A stretch of 64,000 nt of DNA, taken from Wujia chipingensis (GTDB lineage: Bacteria; Bacillota; Clostridia; Lachnospirales; Lachnospiraceae). The translations under genes and the position numbers were made by a program. Every line of letters starts with the position of its first letter. Within the stretch, counting starts at the first letter, position 1. Below the pieces are notes generated by a model. The model had not been told where the DNA came from. It worked only from the letters and a program-made list of their open reading frames with translations, and searched no databases. Below, piece after piece: positions 44,097-53,600 of this stretch. The stretch covers positions 2,425,001-2,489,000 of the forward strand of contig NZ_CP060632.1 in the NCBI RefSeq assembly GCF_014337155.1, given 5' to 3'.

Positions 44097-44570
44097 TTAT
44101 CGAATATCCAAAATACGGTAATCAAAGTTTCCGTCTGGTGCTTCCACTGTGACTGTCTCGCCTACACGTTTCTTCAAAATAGCCATGCCAAGTGGAGATT
44201 CATTGGAAAGCTTTCCTTCCAGAATATTGGACTCAGTAGAACCAACGATCTTGAATGTATTTACCTCATCCATATCGATATCCAGAATAGATACCTCAGA
44301 ACCAAAGTTTACAACACCCTGCTCTACTTCTTCTTCGTCAGCAACCTCTGCATACTTCAGGATCTTCTCGATTTCTTCGATGCGAGCCTCGATATCTCTC
44401 TGCTCGTCCTTTGCAGCATCGTACTCGGCGTTCTCTGACAAGTCTCCTTGCTCTCTTGCTTCTTTGATCTTCTGTGCAATTTCCTGACGTCTATTTACCT
44501 TTAAGTCCTGTAACTCGTCCTCTAACTTACGAAGACCTTCTCTAGTCAACAGATTTTTCTTCTCAGCCAT
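44097..44570 (-). CDS. greA: Transcription elongation factor GreA
   Basis: GreA rescues backtracked RNA polymerase by stimulating transcript cleavage. The 157-residue protein has the N-terminal coiled coil with the acidic tip (AREQGDLSENAEYDAAKDEQ) and the C-terminal FKBP-like domain (ISNESPLG-like LSNESPLGMAILKKRVGETV). The ATG at 44570 was chosen over an upstream in-frame ATG because it follows AAAGGA and matches the normal GreA start. The stop lies 18 bases before lysS. Confidence 0.95.
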   Translation of the reverse strand: MAEKKNLLTREGLRKLEDELQDLKVNRRQEIAQKIKEAREQGDLSENAEYDAAKDEQRDIEARIEEIEKILKYAEVADEEEVEQGVVNFGSEVSILDIDMDEVNTFKIVGSTESNILEGKLSNESPLGMAILKKRVGETVTVEAPDGNFDYRILDIR

Positions 44571-44703
44571 CTCTATTTTCCTTTCTTTCACGACATATTT
44601 GCTCAGACTTCTTCCGAGCATACATGCTTGAATTATATCGGATATTCCGTCATATGTCAAATAAGATTTCTATTGGATTTTACAATATTATTCGGCACAC
44701 ATT

Positions 44704-44742
44704 ACAAAAATCCGCAAAGCCATTTCTGACCTTGCGGATTCA
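44704..44742 (-). terminator. Rho-independent terminator after the AICAR transformylase gene
   Basis: AATCCGCAA (44709-44717) pairs with TTGCGGATT (44732-44740); on the minus strand the stem ends in TTTTTG. Confidence 0.8.
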
Positions 44743-44782
44743 CATTTTTCTTTCTACTATTATTTCGCTTTACAACATCCGA

Positions 44783-45964
44783 TTAGTGATGAAACAGACG
44801 GATTCCTGTAAATGCCATAACCATATCGTACTTGTCTGCACACTCGATGACAAGATCATCACGTACAGAACCACCCGGCTGTGCGATATACTTCACACCA
44901 CTCTTCTTTGCACGCTCTACATTATCAGAGAATGGGAAGAATGCATCAGAACCAAGTGTTACATCAGTATTTCCATCGAGCCAAGCACGCTTCTCCTCAC
45001 GTGTAAATACCGGTGGCTTTACCTTGAAACGCTTCTGCCATTCGCCCTCGCGAAGTACATCCTCATACTCATCACCGATGTAGACATCGATTGCATTGTC
45101 ACGGTCTGCACGTCCCAGTGAATCTACAAACTGCAGATTCAGAACCTGTGGTGCCTGACGGAGATACCAGTTATCTGCCTTCTGTCCGGCAAGTCTTGTA
45201 CAATGTACACGGGACTGCTGACCGGCACCGATACCGATTGCCTGTCCGTTCTTTACATAGCATACAGAATTTGACTGTGTATATTTCAGCGTGATCAGAG
45301 CAATCTTCATATCGTTCTTTGCAGATTCTGGAAGATCCTTGTTCTTTGTCACAATGTTTGAAAGCAATTCATCGTTGATTGGAAGCTCATTTCTTCCCTG
45401 CTCAAATGTGATGCCATATACCTGCTTGTGCTCGATTGGAGCTGGTACATATGAAGGATCAATCTGAATAATATTGTAATTGCCCTTTTTCTTCTGCATC
45501 AGAAGCTCAATTGCCTCATCTGTGTAGCCCGGCGCAATCACACCATCGGATACCTCACGCTTGATCAGTCTTGCTGTATCCTTATCACACACATCAGAAA
45601 GTGCAATGAAATCACCGAACGAAGACATACGATCGGCACCTCTGGCTCTCGCGTAGGCACATGCCAGTGGAGAAAGCTCGCCGAGATCGTCTACCCAGTA
45701 GATCTTTGCCAATGTATCATCAAGCGGAAGTCCCACAGCCGCACCCGCCGGAGATACATGCTTGAAGGAAGTTGCTGCCGGAAGTCCGGTTGCTTCTTTC
45801 AGCTCCTTTACAAGCTGCCAGCCGTTAAATGCATCCAAAAAGTTGATATAACCCGGCTTGCCATTGATCACCTTGACTGGAAGCTCGCTTCCATCCTCCA
45901 TGTAGATACGAGATGGTTTCTGATTCGGGTTACATCCATACTTAAGCATAATTTCGTTTGCCAT
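44783..45964 (-). CDS. Stand-alone AICAR transformylase (PurH transformylase domain)
   Basis: The 393-residue protein matches the formyltransferase half of PurH, which converts AICAR to FAICAR with 10-formyl-tetrahydrofolate. Family marks are ATSFKHVSPAGAAVG (catalytic Lys-His), SFGDFIALSDVCD, IGIGAGQQSRVHCTRLA and GSDAFFPFSDNV followed by IAQPGGSVRDD. The N-terminal cyclohydrolase (MGS-like) half of normal PurH is absent. The next gene upstream encodes a PurO-type cyclohydrolase that supplies the missing step. GGAGG precedes the ATG. Confidence 0.9.
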   Translation of the reverse strand: MANEIMLKYGCNPNQKPSRIYMEDGSELPVKVINGKPGYINFLDAFNGWQLVKELKEATGLPAATSFKHVSPAGAAVGLPLDDTLAKIYWVDDLGELSPLACAYARARGADRMSSFGDFIALSDVCDKDTARLIKREVSDGVIAPGYTDEAIELLMQKKKGNYNIIQIDPSYVPAPIEHKQVYGITFEQGRNELPINDELLSNIVTKNKDLPESAKNDMKIALITLKYTQSNSVCYVKNGQAIGIGAGQQSRVHCTRLAGQKADNWYLRQAPQVLNLQFVDSLGRADRDNAIDVYIGDEYEDVLREGEWQKRFKVKPPVFTREEKRAWLDGNTDVTLGSDAFFPFSDNVERAKKSGVKYIAQPGGSVRDDLVIECADKYDMVMAFTGIRLFHH

Positions 45965-45985
45965 GATTTTTCATCCTCCGCTTTC

Positions 45986-46705
45986 TTAGACTCTGTCGTA
46001 TTTATTGATAATCTTTGATGTTGCCTTACCTGTCTCGATATCGATATAGCGAACAAACAAAGATACCTTGTTATCCTCATTCAAAGAGTTCCACAGCATA
46101 TCGGTAAATGCATCCATATCATCCGGGATTGCAACCAGCTTCGGCTCACCCTCAAAGCTTGGAAGTGGATTGCCATCACCCATATAGGTGTGAATGAAAT
46201 GTCCGGTTCCCGGAAGTGGATTTGTATAAGAGAATGTAAATCTCTCACAGCAATCCGGATTTCCGTCTGCGGATTTTAAGATGGACATTGCATAATTATA
46301 CGAACCATTTTCCACATGCATAATGCCGGAAATACGTGGTGTATAATTTGGTGCATCATCCTCATATTCTCGCGTGCGTAAAGACTGCTCAAATGTCTGC
46401 TGCTTATCCATCAACTCGTAAATCGTATCGGTCTGATCTCCATTTGTCACGATTGTCTTGTTGCCTAATACACGCACCGGTGCATAGATGATCAGATGTG
46501 GGTCTGTCAGCTTGGAAGGATCTGCTGCCTCTGTTCTTATGCCATCCTCTGTCTCTGTAAATACACGGTTCCGTGAATTTACGCTGCGTCCCATAATGAA
46601 ATATGCAGTTACCGCCTTCTTGCCATCCTGTGACTTTCCGATTACGATACCTCTGCCCGGGTACGCATTGCCCTTCAATTCTTCTTCCAATGAAATCATC
46701 TTCAC
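45986..46705 (-). CDS. PurO-type IMP cyclohydrolase
   Basis: PurO, first known from archaea, closes the IMP ring from FAICAR, the last step of purine synthesis. This 239-residue protein matches the PF07826 family: an N-terminal NAYPGRGIVIGKSQDGK and AYFIMGRSVNSRNR, the middle PNYTPRISGIMHVENGSYNY, and TNPLPGTGHFIHTYMGDG-like residues in the C-terminal half. The start is a GTG (46705) ten bases after AGGAGG; an ATG two codons on is a less well-spaced alternative. It lies 21 bases upstream of the AICAR transformylase gene, making a two-gene replacement for purH. Confidence 0.9.
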   Translation of the reverse strand: MKMISLEEELKGNAYPGRGIVIGKSQDGKKAVTAYFIMGRSVNSRNRVFTETEDGIRTEAADPSKLTDPHLIIYAPVRVLGNKTIVTNGDQTDTIYELMDKQQTFEQSLRTREYEDDAPNYTPRISGIMHVENGSYNYAMSILKSADGNPDCCERFTFSYTNPLPGTGHFIHTYMGDGNPLPSFEGEPKLVAIPDDMDAFTDMLWNSLNEDNKVSLFVRYIDIETGKATSKIINKYDRV

Positions 46706-46737
46706 GCTCTTCGCTCCTCCTCTTTTCTGTGTCTATG

Positions 46738-47451
46738 TTAATCTGCGCCGTTGGTAACATCCCCGCTTCCATCTAAGGAAATCGGGTTACCAAGTACAGT
46801 CGGCTCCGGTTTGATAAATGTCATAACAAAGTCCTTGCTGATTGCCAGATACTCGCGGATATTCCGGATGGTCTGTCCACCGTAGTTAATCGATGCTGCC
46901 GCCACTCCATATGCATCCATACCGAGATTCTTGGCATTGTAGACCGCACGTGTCAAATGATATTTCTGCGTGACGATCACAACTTTTTCCGCGCCAAAGA
47001 TTGCTCTGGCACGGTACATACTCTCATAAGTAGAAAATCCCGCATGATCCAGGAAAATATCCTCCGACGGAACGCCCTGCTTGATCGCATAGTTCTTCAT
47101 GACACTGACTTCGTTATAATATTCGCTGCCGTGGTCACCACTCATCAGTATCTTCGGTGCACAGCCTGCCTTGTAAAGTGCAATCCCCTCATCCAATCGA
47201 TCCCGCAGCATCGGACTCGGTGTATCTCCATTCTTTACAGATGCCCCAAGAATGATAATACAATCCACATCCGAAAGTGCAGTTGCGTCCTCCTCTTTCA
47301 GCAGACGGGGATTCACATCATGTTTAACATAGATATAGATTCCTGTCAACCCAAGAAGGATCAGCAGCGCACACGCAATCAGGAACACAAATATATTCCT
47401 GATTGCCCGCACAAATCCGCCTTTTTTCTTATCTGCTTTTTTCTTACTCAT
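46738..47451 (-). CDS. YdcF/SanA-like DUF218 membrane protein
   Basis: The 237-residue protein has an N-terminal membrane segment (~18-42) and a DUF218 domain, recognisable by CIIILGASVKNGDTPSPMLR, LYKAGCAPKILMSGDHGS and VVIVTQKYHLTRAVYNAKNL with its acidic, histidine and arginine residues. This is the SanA/ElyC branch, known in other bacteria to affect envelope stability and vancomycin tolerance. The precise reaction is unknown. Its start lies just after the glgB stop. Confidence 0.87.
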   Translation of the reverse strand: MSKKKADKKKGGFVRAIRNIFVFLIACALLILLGLTGIYIYVKHDVNPRLLKEEDATALSDVDCIIILGASVKNGDTPSPMLRDRLDEGIALYKAGCAPKILMSGDHGSEYYNEVSVMKNYAIKQGVPSEDIFLDHAGFSTYESMYRARAIFGAEKVVIVTQKYHLTRAVYNAKNLGMDAYGVAAASINYGGQTIRNIREYLAISKDFVMTFIKPEPTVLGNPISLDGSGDVTNGAD

Positions 47452-47463
47452 ATCTTTCTGCCA

Positions 47464-49767
47464 TTATTTCGTCGTCTTTTTTTCTACTGACTTATTTTCT
47501 GTGGAAGTCTTTGCCACAGCCGCTTTCTTTGCTATGGCTGGCTTCTTATCTACATAATCATACTTGAATACCATCATGGAAAGCGGTGCGATATCAATGC
47601 TGATCGCATACGGCATACGATCACACTTTTCTTCAAATGCCTTTACCTTACCGTTTTTCGTACCGGAACCGCCGTAGATCTTCGCATCCGAATTGATGAT
47701 CTCCTCATACTCGGTCAGGCAAGGCACTCCAATCCAGTAATCCTTACGCTCTACCGGAACGAAATTGCATACGAACAACAACTGATCCTTCACCGTCTTT
47801 CCACGACGCACAAACGCGATAATACTTGTATTTGCATCATCGACCTTGGTCCACTCGAATCCCATCTGATTGTTGTCATTGTAGTAGCATGCGTCATAGG
47901 TTGTATACATATGGTTCAGATCTGCCACCCATTTCTGCATCTTCTTATGCAGAGGCTGATCTAATAAGAACCAGTCAAGACTTCTTGCCTCACTCCACTC
48001 ACGAAGCTGTCCGAACTCCTGTCCCATGAACAAAAGCTTCTTGCCCGGATGTCCATACATAAATCCATAAGCCGTACGCAGGTTTGCGAACTTATCCATT
48101 TCTACACCCGGCATCTTGTTGAGCATGGAGCACTTGAGATGTACGACCTCATCGTGTGAAATCACAAGCACATAATTCTCTGCATATGTATATGACAGGC
48201 TGAATGTCAGTCGGTTGTGATTAAATGAACGGAAATATGGATCCATCTTCATATACTCCAAGAAGTCATTCATCCATCCCATATTCCACTTGTACAGGAA
48301 GCCAAGCCCCTTCATGCTTGCCGGTGCTGTGACACCTGCCCATGCCGTAGACTCTTCCGCAATCAGGAACGCGCCCGGATTGCGCTCTTCCATAACCGTA
48401 TTGATCTTGCGGAGCAGTTCGATTGCATCGTAATTCTCATTTCCACCATCTTTATTCGGCAGCCACTGTCCATCCTGCTTTCCGTAATCCAGATACAACA
48501 TAGAAGCGACCGCATCCACACGCAATGCATCCACATGGAACTTCTCCACCCAGAACAACGCATTGGCTGTTAAGAAGTTAGAGACCTCATTTCTTCCAAA
48601 ATCAAAGATATAGGTTCCCCAGTCCGGATGCTCGCCGCGTCTTGGATCCGGATGCTCATAAAGCGGCATGCCATCAAATCTTCCAAGTCCGTGCTCATCT
48701 CTCGGGAAATGTGCCGGCACCCAGTCCAAGATCACACCGATGCCGTTTTCATGCATGTGATCTACAAAATACATGAAATCCTCCGGCGAGCCATAACGGC
48801 TGGTCGGTGCATAATAATTCGTTACCTGATAACCCCATGATCCATCAAATGGATACTCTGCAATACCCATCAGCTCGACATGGGTGTATCCCATCTTCTT
48901 TACATAATCGCAGAGCATCTTTGCAAGCTCACGGTAGGTATAGAATCCAAAATCTGAATCCTCAATTTTCTTCTTCCACGAACCGAGGTGGCACTCATAA
49001 ATTGCCATCGGCTTTTTCAGCTCGGTCTCACGCGTCTGCTGCTTCCGGTTCTCGATCCAGTCCGTATCCTTCCACTTATATCCGGTCAGATCCGCAACGA
49101 CATTCGCATTGTCCGGTCTTACCTGACACTGGTTTCCATATGGATCTGCCTTGTATAAGATTTCACCGTCTCTTGTCAGAATCTGATATTTGTAGACAGC
49201 CCCCGGAGCTACATCCGGGATAAACAGCTCATAGATACCGGAGGTCTGCATCATCTGCATCGGGTTGAGTGCGCCATCCCACATGTTAAAATCACCTACG
49301 ACACTGACACGTCTCGCATGCGGTGCCCATACTGCGAAGTATGTTCCCTTCACACCATCGATTGTCATCGGATGCGCACCAAACTTTTCGTAGACATCAT
49401 AGTGCTTGCCCTCTGCAAAAAGATATGTGTCAAACTCTGTGATCTGTGAGTCAAACGCGTATGCATCGGCAGTCACAACCGTTGTACCATCCTGATAGGT
49501 TGTCTCGATGCGGTATTTTGTTCCCTTATATTTCTTCTTTGCACTGTAAAATCCATAGAAGCCCTCTGCCAGACATTCCATCTCCTCACGGTTTTTGCCT
49601 GTCGGAGATTCGACGCAGACTTTCTCTGCATATGGACGATATACGGTGATCACCTGTCCATCGCCATAAACATGGTTTCCGAGCAGATGCTTCGGTGCAT
49701 TGATAACCCCATTTTTCAATTCATCGTACAAAATCCAGTTTACCCAATCTTCCAGTCGTTTGTTCAT
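47464..49767 (-). CDS. glgB: 1,4-alpha-glucan branching enzyme
   Basis: GlgB makes alpha-1,6 branches in glycogen. The 767-residue protein has an N-terminal glycan-binding domain (~20-220), a GH13 catalytic barrel with nucleophile Asp in ALRVDAVASMLY (~417), acid Glu in FLIAEESTAW (~470) and the third Asp in VISHDEVVH (~536), and a C-terminal beta domain followed by a lysine-rich tail (KKPAIAKKAAVAKTSTENKS) that is longer than usual. AAGGAGGG precedes the ATG. No other glycogen genes are adjacent. Confidence 0.94.
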   Translation of the reverse strand: MNKRLEDWVNWILYDELKNGVINAPKHLLGNHVYGDGQVITVYRPYAEKVCVESPTGKNREEMECLAEGFYGFYSAKKKYKGTKYRIETTYQDGTTVVTADAYAFDSQITEFDTYLFAEGKHYDVYEKFGAHPMTIDGVKGTYFAVWAPHARRVSVVGDFNMWDGALNPMQMMQTSGIYELFIPDVAPGAVYKYQILTRDGEILYKADPYGNQCQVRPDNANVVADLTGYKWKDTDWIENRKQQTRETELKKPMAIYECHLGSWKKKIEDSDFGFYTYRELAKMLCDYVKKMGYTHVELMGIAEYPFDGSWGYQVTNYYAPTSRYGSPEDFMYFVDHMHENGIGVILDWVPAHFPRDEHGLGRFDGMPLYEHPDPRRGEHPDWGTYIFDFGRNEVSNFLTANALFWVEKFHVDALRVDAVASMLYLDYGKQDGQWLPNKDGGNENYDAIELLRKINTVMEERNPGAFLIAEESTAWAGVTAPASMKGLGFLYKWNMGWMNDFLEYMKMDPYFRSFNHNRLTFSLSYTYAENYVLVISHDEVVHLKCSMLNKMPGVEMDKFANLRTAYGFMYGHPGKKLLFMGQEFGQLREWSEARSLDWFLLDQPLHKKMQKWVADLNHMYTTYDACYYNDNNQMGFEWTKVDDANTSIIAFVRRGKTVKDQLLFVCNFVPVERKDYWIGVPCLTEYEEIINSDAKIYGGSGTKNGKVKAFEEKCDRMPYAISIDIAPLSMMVFKYDYVDKKPAIAKKAAVAKTSTENKSVEKKTTK

Positions 49768-49804
49768 ATTTTGTAACCCTCCTTAAAAATATCCTTCTCT
49801 AAAT

Positions 49805-50458
49805 CTAAAACCGGTGTGGTCGCCCCGCCAGACGGACACACACACGAATCATCACAAACACAAAAATCTCCGCTGCAACTATGCCAAGATATAGCAACGC
49901 CAGATTCCTTGCAAAGGTTTCCGGCAGAATCTTACACAGCACATCTCCGGAAGAAAAATAGCCATAATCGCCACGGAATATCATATTCCGAAGTCCTGCA
50001 TAGACCTCTCTTTTTGATGTCACGATCCGCAGCATCAAAAGCGCCACCAGACACGCGCCGCCTGCACTTCCATAAAAACATGGCATCGTCTCCCGCCTGC
50101 GCCAAAGCCTGCGAAAACTGTATATCATCCCAGCCAGCGATGCAATGGTTAAAATCCATGCGAACCGGTAATACCCTTTCAATCGGTTCAGCTGATGCAC
50201 ATTTTCGTCCGATAATTCATATCCTGCAATCCTGTATTTTCCTGTAAAAAAGCGACAATACGAATCTGCAATCTGTCCGTAGTAAAGCTCTGCCTCTGCC
50301 TTGCTGATCTCCACCGTCGCACCGTTGCAGTAATCCGTCGATGAAAGCCGGTACACACTCCGGTTGAACGCCAGCAGGCACACAGCAAAGCTCAAAATAA
50401 ACACCGCAATGCAGACACTCGCCAGCCATTGAAACTTTCTATATTCTTCTCTTTTCAT
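49805..50458 (-). CDS. DUF1461-like integral membrane protein
   Basis: The 217-residue protein has about four or five membrane segments (~12-32, ~95-112, ~128-146, ~190-208). The loop DENVHQLNRLKGYYRFAWI and the later IFRGDYGYFSSGDVLCKILPETFARNLALLYLG (in two parts) resemble DUF1461 (TIGR01906) membrane proteins. The function of that family is unknown. It is expressed from its own region just upstream of glgB, with a short gap of 37 bases. Confidence 0.6.
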   Translation of the reverse strand: MKREEYRKFQWLASVCIAVFILSFAVCLLAFNRSVYRLSSTDYCNGATVEISKAEAELYYGQIADSYCRFFTGKYRIAGYELSDENVHQLNRLKGYYRFAWILTIASLAGMIYSFRRLWRRRETMPCFYGSAGGACLVALLMLRIVTSKREVYAGLRNMIFRGDYGYFSSGDVLCKILPETFARNLALLYLGIVAAEIFVFVMIRVCVRLAGRPHRF

Positions 50459-50596
50459 AATAATTGATTACTATCTTTTTCCTGTAAAATCTTAAAAACC
50501 TATAAGCTTATTTATTTTACCATTTCCGCCCTGCAAAGTAAAGAAACCATTTTATAAATGCGTCCAATATCGCTGGAATTCTGCGTCATTTTTGCC

Positions 50597-50625
50597 TTGC
50601 GTCATATGCTGTTTTCCTCTATAAT
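50597..50625 (+). promoter_or_regulatory. Promoter of the PAS-GGDEF-EAL gene
   Basis: TTGCGT (50597-50602) and TATAAT (50620-50625) are spaced by exactly 17 bases, 41 bases before the ATG. The rest of the 208-bp gap (50459-50666) holds nothing else recognised. Confidence 0.7.
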
Positions 50626-50666
50626 AATAGTAGTTTTTTTATACAGCATGAGGTGGTGGGGCGATA

Positions 50667-53600
50667 ATGGCATCAAGCAATTTTGTAAATGGAAATGACG
50701 TGGCTACATTTGTCTTGGAGACAGATGCACCATACAATATTTTAGACTTTGACCAGGGACTTTGTACAATGACCGGGTATTCTCCGCGTGAATTGTCCAA
50801 GAAGATCTGTACCCTGGATAATCTGTTATATGTGGAGGACTTCACAGAAGTGATCGCCTCCATGAACTATCAGTTAAGTATCTCGAATCTGATCAGTATC
50901 CAGCATCGGATCGTGACAAAGAGCGGTACGGTTCTGACGGTGCTTTGCAACGGACAGGCATTTTCTTTGAACGATGGTCGTGACGTATTACAGTGCGTTT
51001 TTACCGATATCACGAATCTGGAAAATGCAGCGAACGAGACCGTCCGTGCCAAGACCGATCTGGAGATTTTCGCAAATACCGTTCCGAGCGGCGTGAGCAA
51101 GCATCTGCTCGACAACAATCTCTCTCTTTTATGGGCAAATAATTTCTTTTATGATATGTGCGGCTACTCTGAGCATGATTACAAGGAGAAGTTCGGCAAG
51201 AGCACACTGCAGCTCGTATTGAGTGAGGATCTGGCGCTTGTGATTGACGCACTCGCTGACCTGACGGAAAACGAGGAGAATTCCAAGATCATGAACTTCC
51301 GTATCCAGTGTGCGGATGGCAATATCAAATGGGTCAATGCAGTCATCGCCCGCTCCGGTTCCGAGGAACAAGGCTTCCCAGTTGTAAACCTCGTTATGTC
51401 AGATATTACAAGTCTGAAGATTGCAGAGACAAAGGCAATGCTTGAAGAGCAGAAATATCTGATCATCTCTGATATCTCTGAGGAACTTCCTTACGAATAT
51501 GATATTGCAACCGATACGATCACCTTTGCCGAGAAGTTCAACCATATCTTTGAAGGTGAATCTGTGATTGAGAACCCGACCGAAAATATGCTCAAGATGG
51601 GACTCGTCTCTTACGATACACAGTCCGCGATCGAGGAGCTGTTTTATCTGGCAAAAGCCGGCACAGAATATCATTCGACAGAGTTCAAATTAAATACGAA
51701 AAATGGTGGTTTCCAGTGGTACTTCTCCACATTCTCCACCATCTACGACGAGGAGGGAACGCCGCTTCGTGTCGTTGGTCTGCTCCGGAATATCCATGCC
51801 CAGAAGGTGGAACAGCAAAAGCTTCTGATCCGTGCAGAGACCGATCAGATGACCGGACTTTACAACAAGGCGACAACCGAGAGCAAAATTCAAGCATCCC
51901 TGCGTGAACTAAACGGAAACAGCTATCAGGTTCTGATGTTGGTCGATATTGATGATTTCAAGAAGATCAATGATACATTTGGACATTTGAAGGGTGACGA
52001 AGTCATCGTCGACATCGCAAAGGCGCTGCAGGAATTCAAAGGCGATTACGGCATTGCCGGGCGTCTCGGCGGCGACGAATTCTGCGTATTTTTGTCCAAT
52101 GTGTTAGATACCCAGCTTGCAAGCGAAAAAGCCGTTATGATCGCCGATCGTCTGCGTGAGCTGTACCAGCACGATTGCAAGGTCACACTCAGTATCGGTA
52201 TCGCCGCAACGAACCAGCAGATTCCATATAACGTCCTGCTGGAAAATGCTGATACTGCCCTGTATCAGGCGAAGTTAAACGGCAAGAACGGCTACTTCTT
52301 CTATGCCGATGATATGGAACGTGGGAAGTACGAAAATGATCGTTCCGAGCCGACAGTAAAAGAAACAGAAACCTCTGCTCTTTTAGATTCCCTGCTTTCT
52401 ACACTGTTTGCCAGCACCAACACCTACACTGCGATCGAACAGGCAATGGCAATCGTAGGCGAGCACTACGCCATCGACAAGATCAGCATCTGGGAATACA
52501 GCTACAACAAGAGCTTCGTTGACTGTACGCATCAATGGTGCAAAAAGGGAATCAACAACGATATGACGCTCCGCCAGCATACGCCTGCTGCGATTCTGGA
52601 GGAATTATCTGCGATGGGAACGGACGGCATTACCTATTCCTCCGATACATCTTTGATCAAGACAAACACCGCAAGCATGAACCCGTATGCGGAAGGCATC
52701 CGCAAGCTCATGCAGTGCGATATCAATACAAACGGCAAACGGATTGGCTTTATCAGCTTCTATTCCATGGACAAAGACGTCACATGGAACGCGCAGACAT
52801 TGACCGCATTTAAGCAGATCTTCCGCCTGTTCGGAGAAGCGATCAAGACAAAACAGGCAAACCGTGCGATGTCATTGCTGCGTGATGACACGATCAAGGC
52901 GTTTGATCTCGTACAGAATCCGATGGTCGTTGTCGACAAGGACTCCTACGACGTCATGTATTTCAACGAATGTGCGCGGGAATATTTCCCAAAACTTGCT
53001 TTAAACAGCAAATGCTACACCTGCCTGCAGCAGGAAAGCGGGCCTTGCCGTGATTGTCCGGTACATAAGATCTCTGACAGTAATCCGACTGTTGGCTGCA
53101 TCAAGCACAATCGCACGCTCGACGAGCCGCTGGATGTCCATATGACAACGATCAACTGGAGTTCCGGCAGCCATACATTTTTGATTTCAACCTCCGCACA
53201 CAAGGAGACAAAGGCAGAACAGCTCCGCAAGGAACTCGAGCAGAACATCAACATCGAAAAGCGCATTGCCGAGGCTTCTTACCGCGATATTGTAACCGGA
53301 TATGGAAACTTCGAGAAGTTCAAGGTCGATGCACAGGCAATCTTAAACGACAACCCGGACACCGATTATGTTATGTTCTACTTTAACATCAAGAACTTCA
53401 AATACATCAACGAAACCTATGGTCATAATGTGGGCGATCAGACGCTCAAGGCAGTCGCAGATGTATTGAACAAATATATGCAGGAAGGTGAGACATTTGC
53501 CCGTGTCATCAGCGATACTTACATCATGCTGATTCACTACAAGGCAGAAGATCAGTTTATGTCCATCTTCAACAACATCAAGGCAGAGGTGCATGATGCA

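Noticed and set aside
43584..44438. 284-codon plus-strand frame over lysS and greA
   Set aside because: It runs antisense across two essential genes and has shadow composition.
44783..45964. AICAR transformylase as a truncated, broken purH
   Set aside because: The domain is complete with a clean start and ribosome binding site, and the missing activity is supplied by the adjacent PurO-type gene.
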